A stretch of DNA of 64,000 bases from Linnemannia elongata (GCA_036320915.1 JAXBDG010000009.1:186001-250000), one strand, 5' to 3'. Counted from the first letter of the stretch, positions 10,102 to 21,514 are shown. Notes: a model not told the origin generated them from the sequence alone. Program-made: numbers and translations.

Positions 10102-12060
10102 TGTGGTTGGTGGGGGAGATGAGTAAGTGTTGGTCATGAGTGAATGGATCATTGTTCCCGGACGTAAGCAATAATAAAAAGCTGTTTTGGTAGTGGCTGA
10201 GTTGATTGAAAGAAAGAAAGCGAATAGGAAAACCTCCCGTTGCGACGGATTTCCAGACTCTCTCTCTCTCTTTCTCTCTTTCTTCTTGTTTCCTCTCTTT
10301 CTCTAATTCTTCTCGCTTTATCCATATTTTATTCGTTATAACTTTTCAAAAGTGAATAAAACGAGTGAAGACTGAAGAGTTGCATGCTTACCTCATCTAT
10401 TTCGTTTTAGTAGCCAGAACCGGTCAGGGGAGTTATTTTATTCTGTTCGGTTTTTGAACGGGGGTGTTTTTTAATGCCAGGTTTTGTGGAGGTGGTGGTG
10501 GTGGTGGCTGCGGGGGATATCATCTTTTCATTTTTTGACCAGCAGCGTTTTTCTCTGCTCGTTTTTGTGGGGAGGATACAACATTTTCAAATAAAACAAC
10601 CCTTGTAGGAGCAAGGACGATAGAACGTTCTCATCAAAAAAGTAGAGCTCTGGGCTGTACGAAACTACGGAGGATAGAGAACCTTCATGAACAAGTAGAG
10701 CGTGTGGATGTGCTAAAGTGAGGGAGAGGGGAGGAGGGGGGGGGGGGGGGGGGGATGGGCGATTTTTAAAAACAGTTGAAGAGCTACGCGCTTCAAATTA
10801 GAGGATGAGAATGATTAAGGTATTATGATTAGACATTTAAAAGAGCAGGCAGGCGAGACGGGGAAAAAAGAGCGAAAGAAAGGGGTGAAGAATAACTCCC
10901 TCACGCAGCCGTGCAAAATAATAGAAAGCAAGGATAGGAGAAAACCAAAGTGAAAGAAGAGCCTATTTTATTAACAGGTCAGCTGCGATGGTGCAACCCA
11001 TCACTGCCCATTGCCTCTTATTCACAGTAACAGCTTTACATGGCGAGAGAAACATAAGCCATAGTTTGTATCATGTTTGATTGTGATATTGATACGATGC
11101 GAAAAGAAAAAAATATGCACAAACATCAGTAATCCTGGACAAAGTTTTTATTCTTTTCAACGCGTCGTACTCTTCAACGAAATACCGTGTGTTATGGATT
11201 CCTTTTCCTTTTCACTCTTCGTACGAAATGAATTTTTGCATCCTTTATGCACGCCACACCTTTTCTTTTACAGCCGCGTCGCATTTACATAGGACTAGCA
11301 AGCAATTCATCTATCCTCAGCTCTCTTCCTTCACTTCAGCTCACTCACACCAATCTTTCCATGCATACAACCCATATACGCACATTTATCGGCCTTATTG
11401 CGTTTCTTTGGCAGTGATTTTTTATTTCCTATACTTTGTTCTCTTGTCCTCTTCATTTCGTCCGCTTTTCTTGTTCTCTTTGACCTATTTTCCTTTTCTT
11501 CATCCATTTTCAGACTTTTGTTCTCCTTGTTCTCTTTTCTCCTCCACTTCTTGTTCCCGCTTCCCAAATTTTCCTTCAAACGACACAAAAAAAAAGTTAT
11601 CGTAACGAATAAACCATCATGCTCAACGATGAATAGCCGCCATAATCAACAACATCCTATCCGCCTTCGTAACTAGGATGCAATCGATCCAATTATTCAC
11701 CTCGCCGACTAGATGTATCTTGCAAAGAAGGATCAGAGCAAGAGTACATGTCATTTTCAGATGCCGGCTCAATCTCATTCACGCCATATCCACTCTTTAT
11801 TCTCATTCAAGTTTTTCAATCATCAATAAACAAGAAAAAAAAAATGATATGAAGAAACGTTGGGTAAGAAAAATATGGGAGGGGAGGGATTTTTATTAGA
11901 TGGCTCGCTGTCTGTCTATGGGCTCCCACTTCAAGAACCTACAATCCAGGGCACACCGCGAGGAGGTCGCGAGCCGGGTGCCCCAAAGGTTGGTAGTTTG
12001 ATAGTTTTAAAAAAAAAAGAAATCAAAAAAAGCAAACCCTCAATTGTCTCAATGCCACTA
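10102..12060. other. intergenic, low-complexity, no gene recognised
   Basis: Contains a TC-rich stretch near 10257-10310, a GGT-type run near 10490, a run of 19 G at 10736-10754, and several pyrimidine-rich open frames (11190-11680) that encode only Ser/Phe/Leu-rich peptides. Nothing here supports a protein or RNA gene. Confidence 0.5.
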
Positions 12061-12790
12061 TAATAAAGAAAGCTGATAGTGGACACTTGCAGCAGGTGTC
12101 ATTAGACTTGGAGCAGATGTCATCATCCGCAACGTTTTGTGCCCTTAGTTATGCCAATGCCACACCAACAAAGAAAAGTCGATAGTGAAAACTGCGTCAG
12201 ACTTGGAGCATGTTTCATCATTCGCAACGTATTGTACCCTCAGTCGTGCCAATTATTCCAACAAAGAAAAGCCGATAGTGGAAGAAGATGCGTCAGACTC
12301 GGAGCAAGTGTCATTACTTGGAGCAAGTTTCATCATTCGCAACGTATTGTACCCTCAGTTATGCCAATAATCCCAACAAAGAAAAGCCGATAGTGGAAGA
12401 AGATGCGTCAGACTCGGAGCAAGTGTCATTACTTGGAGCAAGTTTCATCATTCGCAACGTATTGTACCCTCAGTTATGCCAATAATTCCAACAAAGAAAA
12501 GCCGATAGTGGAAGAAGATGCGTCAGACTTGGAGCAAGTGCCATTAGACTTGAACCAAATTTCATCATCCGCAACGTTTTGATCCCTCAGTCGTGCCAAT
12601 TATTCCAACAAAGAAAAGCCGACAGTGGAAGAAGGTGCGTCAGACTTGGACGAAGTGTCATTACTTGGAGCAAGTTTCATCATCCGCAACGTTTTGTGCC
12701 CTCAGTTGCCTCGGTACCACTCCTACAAAGAAAGGCCGATTATAGAGACTGCCTCAAACCTCAGTTTGAGTATTATGATAGGTTAATTGA
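12061..12790 (+). repeat. tandem repeat array, unit about 115-117 bp
   Basis: About six units run head to tail. Each contains acaaagaaaagccgatagtg, then a segment on cagacttggagcaagtgtca, then ttcgcaacgtattgtaccct. The acaaag landmark falls at about 12168, 12261, 12376, 12491, 12608 and 12725. Spacings are therefore 93, 115, 115, 117 and 117. The second and third units are almost identical; outer units are more diverged. Open frames crossing the array shift from unit to unit, so it is probably a noncoding minisatellite. There are no CRISPR-like features. Confidence 0.85.
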
Positions 12791-14469
12791 GCCCGCGTCC
12801 CCATACAGCACAAATTTATCCCTCGACCCAACAGTAACCCGCGATGCCATAGTGAGCCCTCAGATTGCCGTAATAGCCCTCAGAAGCCCATATTAGCCCG
12901 CGACCCCATCCTAAAAAAAAATGATTAGCACCCCCATAACGTCTTCCTCCAACAGCGTATGCCAGAGCTGGGAGGGCCAGACGCCCCCCAAGGTCACCAC
13001 CGTGCCGGCGCACCCACTCCCTTGACATAGTCGCAGGCCGATGACCATGTCAAGCCGGGCTTGCGGACACTTAGGTATGAGGGGGAGGGGGGTATTGACT
13101 CCTCTTGACCCCGTCTTGGCACCTCCTTGTCACTAAATTGATATATATGAAGACAAGGAAATTTTGTGATTAGCTAAAAGGCATGCGCCACCAAAATTGT
13201 GTGCAGATGTTCCTGAATATTAATGGCAGATCACTGATCAGCTTGAAATGATGTAATCAATGAAGATCAATTCAACGCGAAGAAGGCGAGAGAGTGAGGG
13301 GAAGCAGGGTGAGGGGGAAAGAAGAGAGAAGGAAATAAAAGGGAACGAAGCAACAACAACAACGGGGACACGCACTCCCCACAGAGAAAAAAACAAAGAA
13401 AGGGGGCGAAGATAGAAAAATGGGGAGGGGAAGAGTGGAACATGGACACGCACGTGCACTCTCTTTCCTTTTCGTGTTGCTTGAAGGGGAAGGGAGAGGC
13501 AAGGGTAAGGGAGAGGAAGGGGAAGGAAGGGGAAGGAAGGGGATGGAAGGGAAGTGTCATCGTACCAGACCTCCCATAGCCAGGGAACAGGGTCCAAAGC
13601 GGTAGAGTCGGGTGTGAGGAGGAGGGTCTCGACTCGACTCACACCCATTCATCTCGGTAGATCCAAGTCTCAGGGTGAGGAGGGGGTCAGTCCCTCGCAG
13701 CACCCTCACACATCACATCCCTATAATAATACGGATGACAATAGTTAAAACCCACTGATGATCAGTACAAAGTACACGCGACCCAATTTGACTGTATGTG
13801 TTTTTGATCAATTTTGATCAGTGTGATAATAACGTAACCACTGATGGGGACTTCACTTAATAAAGAAGGAGGCGGGTGAGCGTGGGAATCGTATAGTTGT
13901 GTAAAGGAACGAACAAAGAAACGCGGACTCAAGACACACACCCTCAGAAACACGGAGAGGGAATAAACAAGGAACGAGAAGACAAAAGCAAACACACACC
14001 CTCGCAAACAATAGGAAGGACCCAAGGATAGGTGAAGGAGGAGCGAAGCAGTGACCTCCAAAAAAACGCGGTGGCAAATGAGATACAACGACAAGCGTAC
14101 GCACACACGCACACCTTCAGTCGTTTCTTTGCTTATTCAGGAAGGAAGGAAAAGGAAGAGAAGGGAGTTGGTTATCTTACCAGGTGTCCAATAGCCAGGG
14201 AGCGGGGTCCAAACGGTAGAGCTGGTGCCAAGAAGAGGGGCCAAAGAGGAGTGAAGAAAAGAAAAAGAAAAAAGAAACAGAAGTTTTCGCGAGAAAACGA
14301 CTTTTATACCTCCCATGGCACGTGCACATCAACAAGGACGATCTTTTCCTTCCTTCACCTTCGCGTTCGCGCGTTATATTAACCCACAACTATCTCTCAG
14401 CCTTATCAGCATGCAGGAATCAGTACAGATAAAGCAATGACACCACTTATTCAACGATCCCCCGATGTA
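12791..14469. other. intergenic, purine-rich, no gene recognised
   Basis: Contains a G/A-rich tract around 13270-13560 with simple ggaagg repeats, giving Pro/Ser/Phe-rich frames on the opposite strand. A dispersed 33-bp motif occurs twice (listed separately). A minus-strand frame at 12816-13028 has normal composition but no recognisable motif. Confidence 0.45.
13575..14221 (+). repeat. dispersed motif in two copies about 615 bp apart
   Basis: The string atagccaggga followed by g/acag-or-gcgg, gggtccaaa and cggtagag occurs at 13575-13607 and 14191-14221, with three or four differences. Both copies are preceded by a short pyrimidine/purine transition (accagacctcc and accaggtgtcc) and by similar G/A-rich sequence. 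It may be part of a degenerate dispersed repeat or a duplicated exon. Confidence 0.6.
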
Positions 14470-15557
14470 GGTTTAGGGGGAAAAAAAGTAAATCCCTCCC
14501 TAACTTACGTCTTTTGTAGCTCTTGTTGCTGACGGATCTAACTGAGGCTGAGAGGTTGATACGCGCTTTAGGGGTGGTCGAGACAAGGAAAAGTGTGGAG
14601 GTACCATTGCAATCAAATTAGGTATGCCCGCAACAATAGATATTTGATCAGTGACGAATGCTTTTTCATGTTTGACCGGGAGGAGGAGAGGGATACAGAT
14701 GCTAATCGAGCAAATACAGCAGCAGGAGTTTAGCTAATGACAAGTTAATCTGTGACACCGTAACGTAACAGTTCAAAAAAAAAATAGCTTACCAGGGGCT
14801 AGTTCCTTGAGGTCTGGCTCGTTAAGAACAAAGGTTGCTCGGCCCGGAGTTGCTGAATCGCGAAGATTGTTGTTGTTGTTGTTGTTGTTGTTGTCGTCAC
14901 CGTTATTGTTGTTGTTATTGCTATTGGCGCTGGTGTTGGTTTTGGTGTTGTTGTTGCTGGTAATGACGCGTCAACTACCGCCTCTACCACTGCCTTTACT
15001 ACTGCCGCTTCCGCTTCCATTTTTCTGCCTCTTGTTGTTGTTGCCATCGTTGAGGGCGTCGTTTAACTCGGGGAACAGTAGCCTTGTCTCTCTATCCAGA
15101 ATAGATGAAAGGACGCTGCCCGACTCAGGATCCGTGCCTTGTTTGGGTCGCTTTTCATTAGACCTGATAACTGTGGGAGAAAGAGACGGAATCGGAGTGG
15201 GGGCGATGAAACGGAGATGGCCGGGGGAAGTGGAGCTCTGCATGGGATTATGTTGAAAAGGCGGACGCTGTGAAGGTTGCGACGGGTAGTAGAGTTGTCC
15301 TTGAGGATAGTGTTGATATTGAGTGGGCATAGAATGTAGTTGAAGCTGGACCATCATCATCATTTGAGTAACAAACGGATGCTGAGGGTGTCGAGGGTGT
15401 TGGAGGTGTCAATGCGGATGAGGCTGTTGTGCCAGCTACTGATGGATGGCCTACTGCTGTGGGGTGATACAAAAGCGAGCATGGGGCGAGGGTGGAGGCG
15501 ATGGGGCTGGCGAGGCAAAAGGAATTCCTTGGTTGATGTTGTCGTTGTTCATCGAAA
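14470..15557 (-). pseudogene. decayed Gln/Asn-rich protein gene
   Basis: From an ATG at about 15557 one minus-strand frame reads MNNDNINQGIPFASPAPSP, a Gln/His-rich stretch, then QYQHYPQGQLYYPSQPSQR, a passage with RSNEKRPKQGTDPE and LLFPELNDALNDGNNNKRQK, then a poly-Asn tract and LNEPDLKELAPG, ending at a good splice donor (gtaagc, about 14786). A possible next exon at about 14580-14480 ends at another donor (gtaagt). The frame contains four stops: TAG, TAG, TGA and TGA. Each could derive from CAG, CAA or CGA by C-to-T. The composition suggests a transcription-associated disordered protein. It could instead be a functional gene with introns I did not resolve, so the extent is approximate. 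Confidence 0.4.
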
Positions 15558-15755
15558 AGTGTTTTGGTGTGTGGCAAGTGTGCGAATTTTTATGAGTGAG
15601 AGAGTTGAAGAAAAAAGAAAGGCTACTCCTCGTTTTTTTTTCTTTTCCCTTTTTTGTTCTTTCTCTGGGCTGGAGGGGAAATGAAATAGACCAATCAGAT
15701 TTCAAACAATACTTTCCCCTTTCCCCTCTCCCCACTTGAACTAGGCTCTGGTTGT

Positions 15756-16125
15756 CAAATCTGCTCCGCCTCCGTATTTTGCTTGACAGTATGCTCGTCG
15801 TTGCGCATGTGAACTCAACTAGAAATTACACACGGCTTCACCTGCGTAGGGAAATGAAAAGAACAAAACGGAGAAGCATTGGAGGTGTCTATTCCTCCAA
15901 CACAGTACTTGGATAGCCGAGGAAGGATTCTGTGTTGCTCTAATCTGCATGGCTGGTGCAACTTGTATTAGTGGCTGTAAACTAATATACCACCTTTACG
16001 AAGGTTCCCAATTGACCCGCCAAAGGGTTTTTTTCTACATTAGTAACATTGTTTTTTCTCTCCTTTCCTTCCTTTCCCAGGCACCACACACAAACTGTTA
16101 GCCCTGATCTTTGCTTTGACCTATC
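15756..16125. repeat. orphan upstream block of the F-box/LRR duplicon
   Basis: The sequence matches the upstream blocks of the minus-strand copies, from ctgctccgcctccgtatttt through the caacttgtattagtggctgt segment to the caggcaccacacacaaactg segment, but no F-box/LRR gene lies on its lower-coordinate side. The gene it once preceded has been deleted, or the block moved alone. At its distal edge the sequence changes to ctagagctgagagggactga, the same junction seen at about 21212. The 3' flank of copy B1 follows at about 16260-16457. Confidence 0.75.
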
Positions 16126-16457
16126 TAGAGCTGAGAGGGACTGAGATGACTGAGGGCACCTGAGCAAGCTACACCTAGCGAACTCAGCCTCTCTTATCTA
16201 ACCCTCGCCCTCCCACGCGTTCTTTTGTCTGATTCTCATTAACTGCAAATAATAACATGGCAGGATATATGATTGAGATCTGCGCTATGACGACATAGGT
16301 TTTATTATTAAGTTATCAACCTACTAAAAGTTCATTGTGATAGGAAATGAAATGAATACACAAAAGTGTGTAGATAGGGTTGGTGAGAAAGAAGGTAGGG
16401 GTGATTTTGACTGATATCGCTATACAATATATATACTATATAACTTCCTCCCTCTTA

Positions 16458-17882
16458 TTAAGGAATAGACAGTCGCTGAAGTACAATGCCTTCAATGTTC
16501 ACAGTCAAGTTAACGCTGCATGCCTCAAACAGTGCCTGAGCACCCTTGTCCCCGATCGAGTTGTATCCCATATATAAAGTGGTGAGAGTCGAGTTGGACT
16601 TGAGTGCCTCAGAGAGTGCAACAGCTCCGTTATCCCCGATCGAGTTGTGGTTCAAGTTCAATGTGATCAGGGTCAAGTTGATCTTGAGTGCATCAGAGAG
16701 CGCCACAGCTCCGTTCTCTCCGATCGAGTTGTTGTACAAGTTCAAAGTGGTGAGAGTCGAGTTGGTCTTGAGTGCTTCTGACAGTGCCTCAGCTCCGTTG
16801 TCCCCGATCAAGTTGTAGTCCAAGGCCAAAGTGGTCAGGGTCGGGTTGGTCTTGAGTGCCTCTGCCAGGGCTACAGCTCCGTTCTCCGTGATCGAGATGT
16901 CCCACAAGCTCAAAGTGGTGAGAGTCGAGTTGGTCTTGAGTGCTTTAGACAGTGCAACAGCTCCATAGTCTCCGATCGAGTTGTGTCCCATATTTAAAGT
17001 GGTGAGAGTCGAGTTGGTCTTGAATGCCTCAGACAGCGCTACAGCTCCGTTTTCCCCGATCGAGTTGGCGTACAAGTTCAAAGTGGTGAGAGTCGAGTTG
17101 GTCTTGAGTGCCTCAGACAGCGCTACAGCTCCGTTGATTCCGATCGAGTTGCTCTGTAAGTTCAAGGTGGTCAGGGTCGAGTTGGTCTTGAGTGCCGTAG
17201 ACAGCGCCACGGCTCCGTTCTCCCTAATCGAGTTTCTGCTTAATTCCAAAGTGGTGAGAGTCGAGTTGGTCTTGAATGCCTCAGACAGGGCCACAGCTCC
17301 GTTCTCTCCGATCGAGTTGTACCGCAAGTTCAAAGTGGTGAGAGTCGAGTTGGTCTTGAGTGCCTCCGACAGTGCCTCAGCTCCGTTGGCTCCGATCGAG
17401 TTGGAGTTAAAGTTCAAAGTGGTAAGAGTCGAGTTGGTGTTGAGTGACTCAGACAGGGCTACAACTCCGTTGTCCCCGATCGAGTTGTCGTACAAGTCCA
17501 AAGTAGTGACAGTCGAGTTGGTCTTGAGTGCTTCTGCCACGGCTACAGCTCCGTTCTCCCCGATCGAGTTGTTGAGCAAGCGCAAAGTGGAGAGAGTCGA
17601 GTTGGCCATAATGCTAGAAATTACTTTGTGTCCTGCAGATGTCCATGGCTCTCCTTCGGTAGTTCTCTTAATCGTCAGGTGTTTAATAAGATGCTTGTTT
17701 CTCTCGACACATTCCATGCTGAGGTCATGTTCCGACAACACGACAGAGTTGTAGAGTGGCGGTGTAAATGAGTCGTTCCAATCCTGACTCACACGCGCAC
17801 AGGACGCGAGGTCTTTACGGCCAAGACTGCTGGCAATTCTGGACCGAATCTCGTGTAGATTGAGGGGATGTGTCTGAAGCAT
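16458..17882 (-). CDS. F-box/LRR protein, copy B1 (12 repeats)
   Basis: The protein has 474 residues from MLQTHPLNLHEIRSR; it is the only copy with Leu at position 2 and Asn at position 8. An open frame extends 82 codons upstream, but only through C/T-rich flank, so the shared Met was used. The F-box-like head is followed by twelve repeats and a cap ending QRLSIP. Repeat 1 has AVAEAL instead of ALSEAL. Repeats 6 to 9 (ending LYANS, MGHNS, LWDIS, then starting ITENGAVAL) closely match repeats 5 to 8 of the distant plus-strand copy at 30630, suggesting exchange between clusters. Confidence 0.85.
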   Translation of the reverse strand: MLQTHPLNLHEIRSRIASSLGRKDLASCARVSQDWNDSFTPPLYNSVVLSEHDLSMECVERNKHLIKHLTIKRTTEGEPWTSAGHKVISSIMANSTLSTLRLLNNSIGENGAVAVAEALKTNSTVTTLDLYDNSIGDNGVVALSESLNTNSTLTTLNFNSNSIGANGAEALSEALKTNSTLTTLNLRYNSIGENGAVALSEAFKTNSTLTTLELSRNSIRENGAVALSTALKTNSTLTTLNLQSNSIGINGAVALSEALKTNSTLTTLNLYANSIGENGAVALSEAFKTNSTLTTLNMGHNSIGDYGAVALSKALKTNSTLTTLSLWDISITENGAVALAEALKTNPTLTTLALDYNLIGDNGAEALSEALKTNSTLTTLNLYNNSIGENGAVALSDALKINLTLITLNLNHNSIGDNGAVALSEALKSNSTLTTLYMGYNSIGDKGAQALFEACSVNLTVNIEGIVLQRLSIP

Positions 17883-18995
17883 CTTGGTCTTGCAAGAGGA
17901 GGAATATGAAATGTGTGACAGGGTTGATGGTGTGATGGATGACAAGAAGAGTGGAATGTGAAGAGAGAAGGAATGGACTAGGATGAGAGGAAGAATGGGA
18001 TGGGATGAGAGAAAGAATGGGATGAGATGAGAGAAAGAATGGGATGGGTTTACCAGCAATAAAGTAGGGACGTGTAGTTCACAACATAAAACTTTATTTC
18101 TCTTTGCCCTCACTCTGCGGCGCTCCATTTTTTTCTCTGTTGTTCTAAATCTGCTCCGCCTCCGTATTTTACACTACAGTATGCTCGTCGCTGCGCATGT
18201 GAACCCAAATTGAAATTACCCACGGCTTTTCTACGCGGAGGGAGATGAAAAAAAACAAAACGAGGAAGCATTGGTGATATCCATTCGTCCAACACAGTAC
18301 TTAGATAGCCGAAGAAGGATTCTGTATTGCTACAATCTGCGTGACTGGTGCAACTTGTGTTAGTGGCTGTAGACTTACATACCACCTCTGCAAAGGATGC
18401 CAATTGATTCGTCAAAGGGTTTTTCTACATTAGCACCTTGGTCTTTTCTCTTTTTTCAATCCCTTCCCAGGCACCACACACAAACTGTAGGCCCTGAACT
18501 ATGCTTTGATCTATCAATGCTTGTGCTGCTCGCTTGCGTTCTCTAGGTCCAATTGAGGTAGAGTATTTTTTTAAGACTTCTTTTTGTTTTGGCTCTGTAA
18601 TCCTGCAGAATGCCCTGCGAGATAGTTTTGCTATGGTGATTGCTGAAACATTTGAGAGTTCAAAAAATATAAATAATACAAATTATACAAGTAAATGTGT
18701 AGGATCATTGGAATTAACTTGGGCTAAATAATTCCCCTTTGATTTCTATGAGATCCATTAGATTCCTATAGTTAGACTGTGAGAGGCTCTCAAGATACAG
18801 GATATATGATTTAGATCTGTGCCCTGACGACAGGGATTTTAATATTAAGATATAAATCTACTAAAGCTGATTGCGATAGAAAATGAAATGAATAGTCAAA
18901 AGTGTGTGGATAGGACTTGGTAAGAACGAAGGTAGAGGAGATCTTGATTGATATCGCTATAAAATAAATATACTTACTTTCTCTCTTCGTCACTC
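17883..18995. repeat. conserved intergenic block of the F-box/LRR duplicon (B1/B2)
   Basis: Full-length flank unit between copies B1 and B2. The C/T-rich segment has an extra internal duplication (the gaatgggatgagatgagag type track at about 17995-18045). The upstream small frame is open as 18110-18415 on the minus strand. Confidence 0.75.
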
Positions 18996-20603
18996 TTAAT
19001 ACGCAGACAGTCGCTGAAGTTCGATGCCCTCAATGGTTACAGTCAAATTAACGCTGCATGCCTCAAACAGCGCTTGAGCTCCATTGCTTTTGATCAAGTT
19101 GTGTCCCATATCCAAATTAGTGAGAGTTGAGTTGGCCTTGAGTGCCTCTGACAGCGCTACAGCTCCGTTGTCCCTGATCCTGTTGTCGTACAAGTTCAAA
19201 GTGGTGAGAGTCGAGTTGTTATTGAGTGCCTCGGACAGCGCCACAGCTCCGTTACCCCCGATCGAGTTGTACTTCAAGTTCAAAGTGCTCAGGGTCGAGT
19301 TGGTCTTGAGTGCCTCAGACAGCGCTACAGCTCCGTCGATTCCGATCGAGTTGTTCTGTAAGTCCAAAGTGGTCAGAGTCGAGTTGGTCTTGAGTGCTTC
19401 TGACAGCGCCACAGCTCCTTTCTCCCCGATCGAGTTGCCTCCCATATTTAAAGTGGTGAGAGTCGAGTTGGTCTTGAGTGCCTCTGACAGGGCCACAGCT
19501 CCATTCTCCCCGATCGAGTTGCCGTTTACGTTCAAGGTGGTGAGAGTCGAAGTGGTCTTGAGTGTCTCAGATAGCGCTACAGCTCCATTGATTCTGATCG
19601 AGTTGTAGTTCAGGTCCAAAATGGTCAGGGTAGAGTTGGTCTTGAGTGCCTCTGACAGGGCCACGGCTCCGTTCTCGATGATCGAGTTCCTGCTCACGTC
19701 CAAAGTGGTGAGAGTCGAATTGGTCTGGAGTGCCTCAGACAGCGCTACAGCTCCGTTAATTCCGATCGAGTTGCTCTGTAAGTTCAAGGTGGTCAGGGTG
19801 GAGTTGGTCTTGAGTGCCTCAGACAGCGCTACAGCTCCGTTGGCTCCGATCGAGTTGTCGTACAAGTTCAAAGTGGTGAGAGTCGAGTTGGTCTTGAGTG
19901 ACTTAGACAGCGCCACAGCTCCGTTTTCCCTGATCAAGTTGCTCTGCAAATCCAAGGTGGTCAGGGTCGAGTTGGTCATGAGTGCCGTAGACAGCGCCAC
20001 GGCTCCGTTCTCCCCGATCGAGTTGTACCGCAAGTTCAAAGTGGTGAGAGTCGAGTTGGTCTTGAGCGCCTCAGACAGCGCTACAGCTCCGTCCTCCCTG
20101 ATCGAGTTCTTGTACAGGTTTAAAGTGGAGAGAGTCGAGTTGGTCTTGAGAGCCTCCGACAGCGCCACGGCTCCGTTGATTCCGATCGAGTTCTCGTTCA
20201 AGTCCAAAGTGGTCAGGGTCGAGTTTGTCTTGAGTGCCTCCGACAGCGCCACAGCTTCGTCCTCTCCGAACGAGTTGTCCATTAAGCCGAAGGTGGTGAG
20301 AGTCGAGTTGGCCATAATACTAGAAACTACTTTGTATTCTGCAGATGTCCATAGTTTTCCATAGCCTAGTTTTCCATAGGGAGCCTTCGTAATCGTCAGG
20401 TGTTTAATAAGATGCTTGTTCCTCTCGACAGATCCCATGCTGAGGTAATGCTTCGACAGCACGACAGAGTTGTATAATGGCGGTGTAAATGAGTCGTTCC
20501 AATCCTGACTCACACGCGCACAGGACGCGAGGTCTTTACGGCCAAGACTGCTGGCAATTCTGGACCGAATCTCGTGTAGATCGAGGGGATGTGTCTGGAA
20601 CAT
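18996..20603 (-). CDS. F-box/LRR protein, copy B2 (14 repeats)
   Basis: The protein has 535 residues: F-box-like head, fourteen 28-residue repeats, and a cap ending QRLSAY instead of the usual QRLS.P. The head carries a four-residue duplication (YGKLGYGKLW) caused by a duplicated 12-bp segment at about 20356-20378. Repeat 1 starts with Phe and has an acidic variant (FGEDEAVAL). The other repeats keep the framework, with variable pairs including NE, YK, RY, QS, YD, SR, NY, NG, GG, QN and KY. Repeat 9 has an unusual TTST in place of TNST. The upstream flank is nearly identical to the 110 bp kept before the copy at 30630, pointing to a recent common origin. Confidence 0.85.
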   Translation of the reverse strand: MFQTHPLDLHEIRSRIASSLGRKDLASCARVSQDWNDSFTPPLYNSVVLSKHYLSMGSVERNKHLIKHLTITKAPYGKLGYGKLWTSAEYKVVSSIMANSTLTTFGLMDNSFGEDEAVALSEALKTNSTLTTLDLNENSIGINGAVALSEALKTNSTLSTLNLYKNSIREDGAVALSEALKTNSTLTTLNLRYNSIGENGAVALSTALMTNSTLTTLDLQSNLIRENGAVALSKSLKTNSTLTTLNLYDNSIGANGAVALSEALKTNSTLTTLNLQSNSIGINGAVALSEALQTNSTLTTLDVSRNSIIENGAVALSEALKTNSTLTILDLNYNSIRINGAVALSETLKTTSTLTTLNVNGNSIGENGAVALSEALKTNSTLTTLNMGGNSIGEKGAVALSEALKTNSTLTTLDLQNNSIGIDGAVALSEALKTNSTLSTLNLKYNSIGGNGAVALSEALNNNSTLTTLNLYDNRIRDNGAVALSEALKANSTLTNLDMGHNLIKSNGAQALFEACSVNLTVTIEGIELQRLSAY

Positions 20604-21224
20604 CTTGGTCTTGCAAGAGGAGGAATATGAGTTGTGTGACAGGGTTGACGGTGTGATGGTTGACAGGAAGGGTAGAATGGGATGAGGAGGAATGGACTAG
20701 GATGAGAGGAAGAATGGAATAGGATGAGAGAAAGAATGAGATGGGATTACAAAAAATAATATAGGGACATAGAGTTCACGCCACAAAACTTTATTTCTCT
20801 TTGCCCTGACTCTGCGGCGCTCCATTTTTTATTCTCTGCTATTCTAAATCTGCTCCGCCTCCGTATTTTACACTACAGTATGCTCGTCACTGCGCATGTG
20901 AACCCAACTAGATAATACCCACGGCTTCGCTCCGCGGAGGGAGATGAAAAAAACAAAACGAGGAAGCATTGGAGGTGCCCATTCGTCCAACACAGTACTT
21001 TGATAGCCGAAGAAGGATTCTGTATTGCCACAATCTGTGTGGTTGGTGCAACTTGTATTAGTGGCTGTAAACCAATATGCCATCTTCGCAAAGGATGCCA
21101 ATTGACCCGCCAAAGGGTTTTCTACATTAGTAACTTTGTCTTTTCACTCGTTTCCATCCCTTCTCAGGCACCACACGCAGACTGTAGGCCCTGAACTTTG
21201 CTTTGACCTCTCTAGAGCTGAGAG
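20604..21224. repeat. 5' flank of duplicon, outer edge of cluster B
   Basis: Shared upstream block of copy B2. It ends at the junction ctagagctgagagggactga (about 21212-21231), followed by tttgtctgattctcatta, which is the sequence that follows the orphan block near 16210-16235 after an extra insertion of about 80 bp there. The two edges therefore derive from one ancestral junction. Confidence 0.75.
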
Positions 21225-21514
21225 GGACTGAGTTGACTGAGGATTTGTCTGATTCTCATTAATTGCAAATATAACATGGCCAGCTCAACACCGCCCCCTG
21301 AATTATCTCATGCATCCTTGGATCCCATACACAGTCACGCCTTTTCTTCTCCTTCGGCTCAAGGGGCAATCGGGCAAACTGTCGGGGGGTACGGATACCA
21401 TATATCTTTCTATACCTTCTTCACCCTCCCCACTCATCTCTTCCCCTCTTTTAATCCCCATCGCATCACATTTCATTCCTCACCCTCCTCGCAGCCATCA
21501 ACAACAAACGAAAG

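Noticed and set aside
12061..12790. CRISPR-like array
   Set aside because: Units are 115-117 bp and fully repeated, with no short repeats alternating with unique spacers, and the context is fungal.
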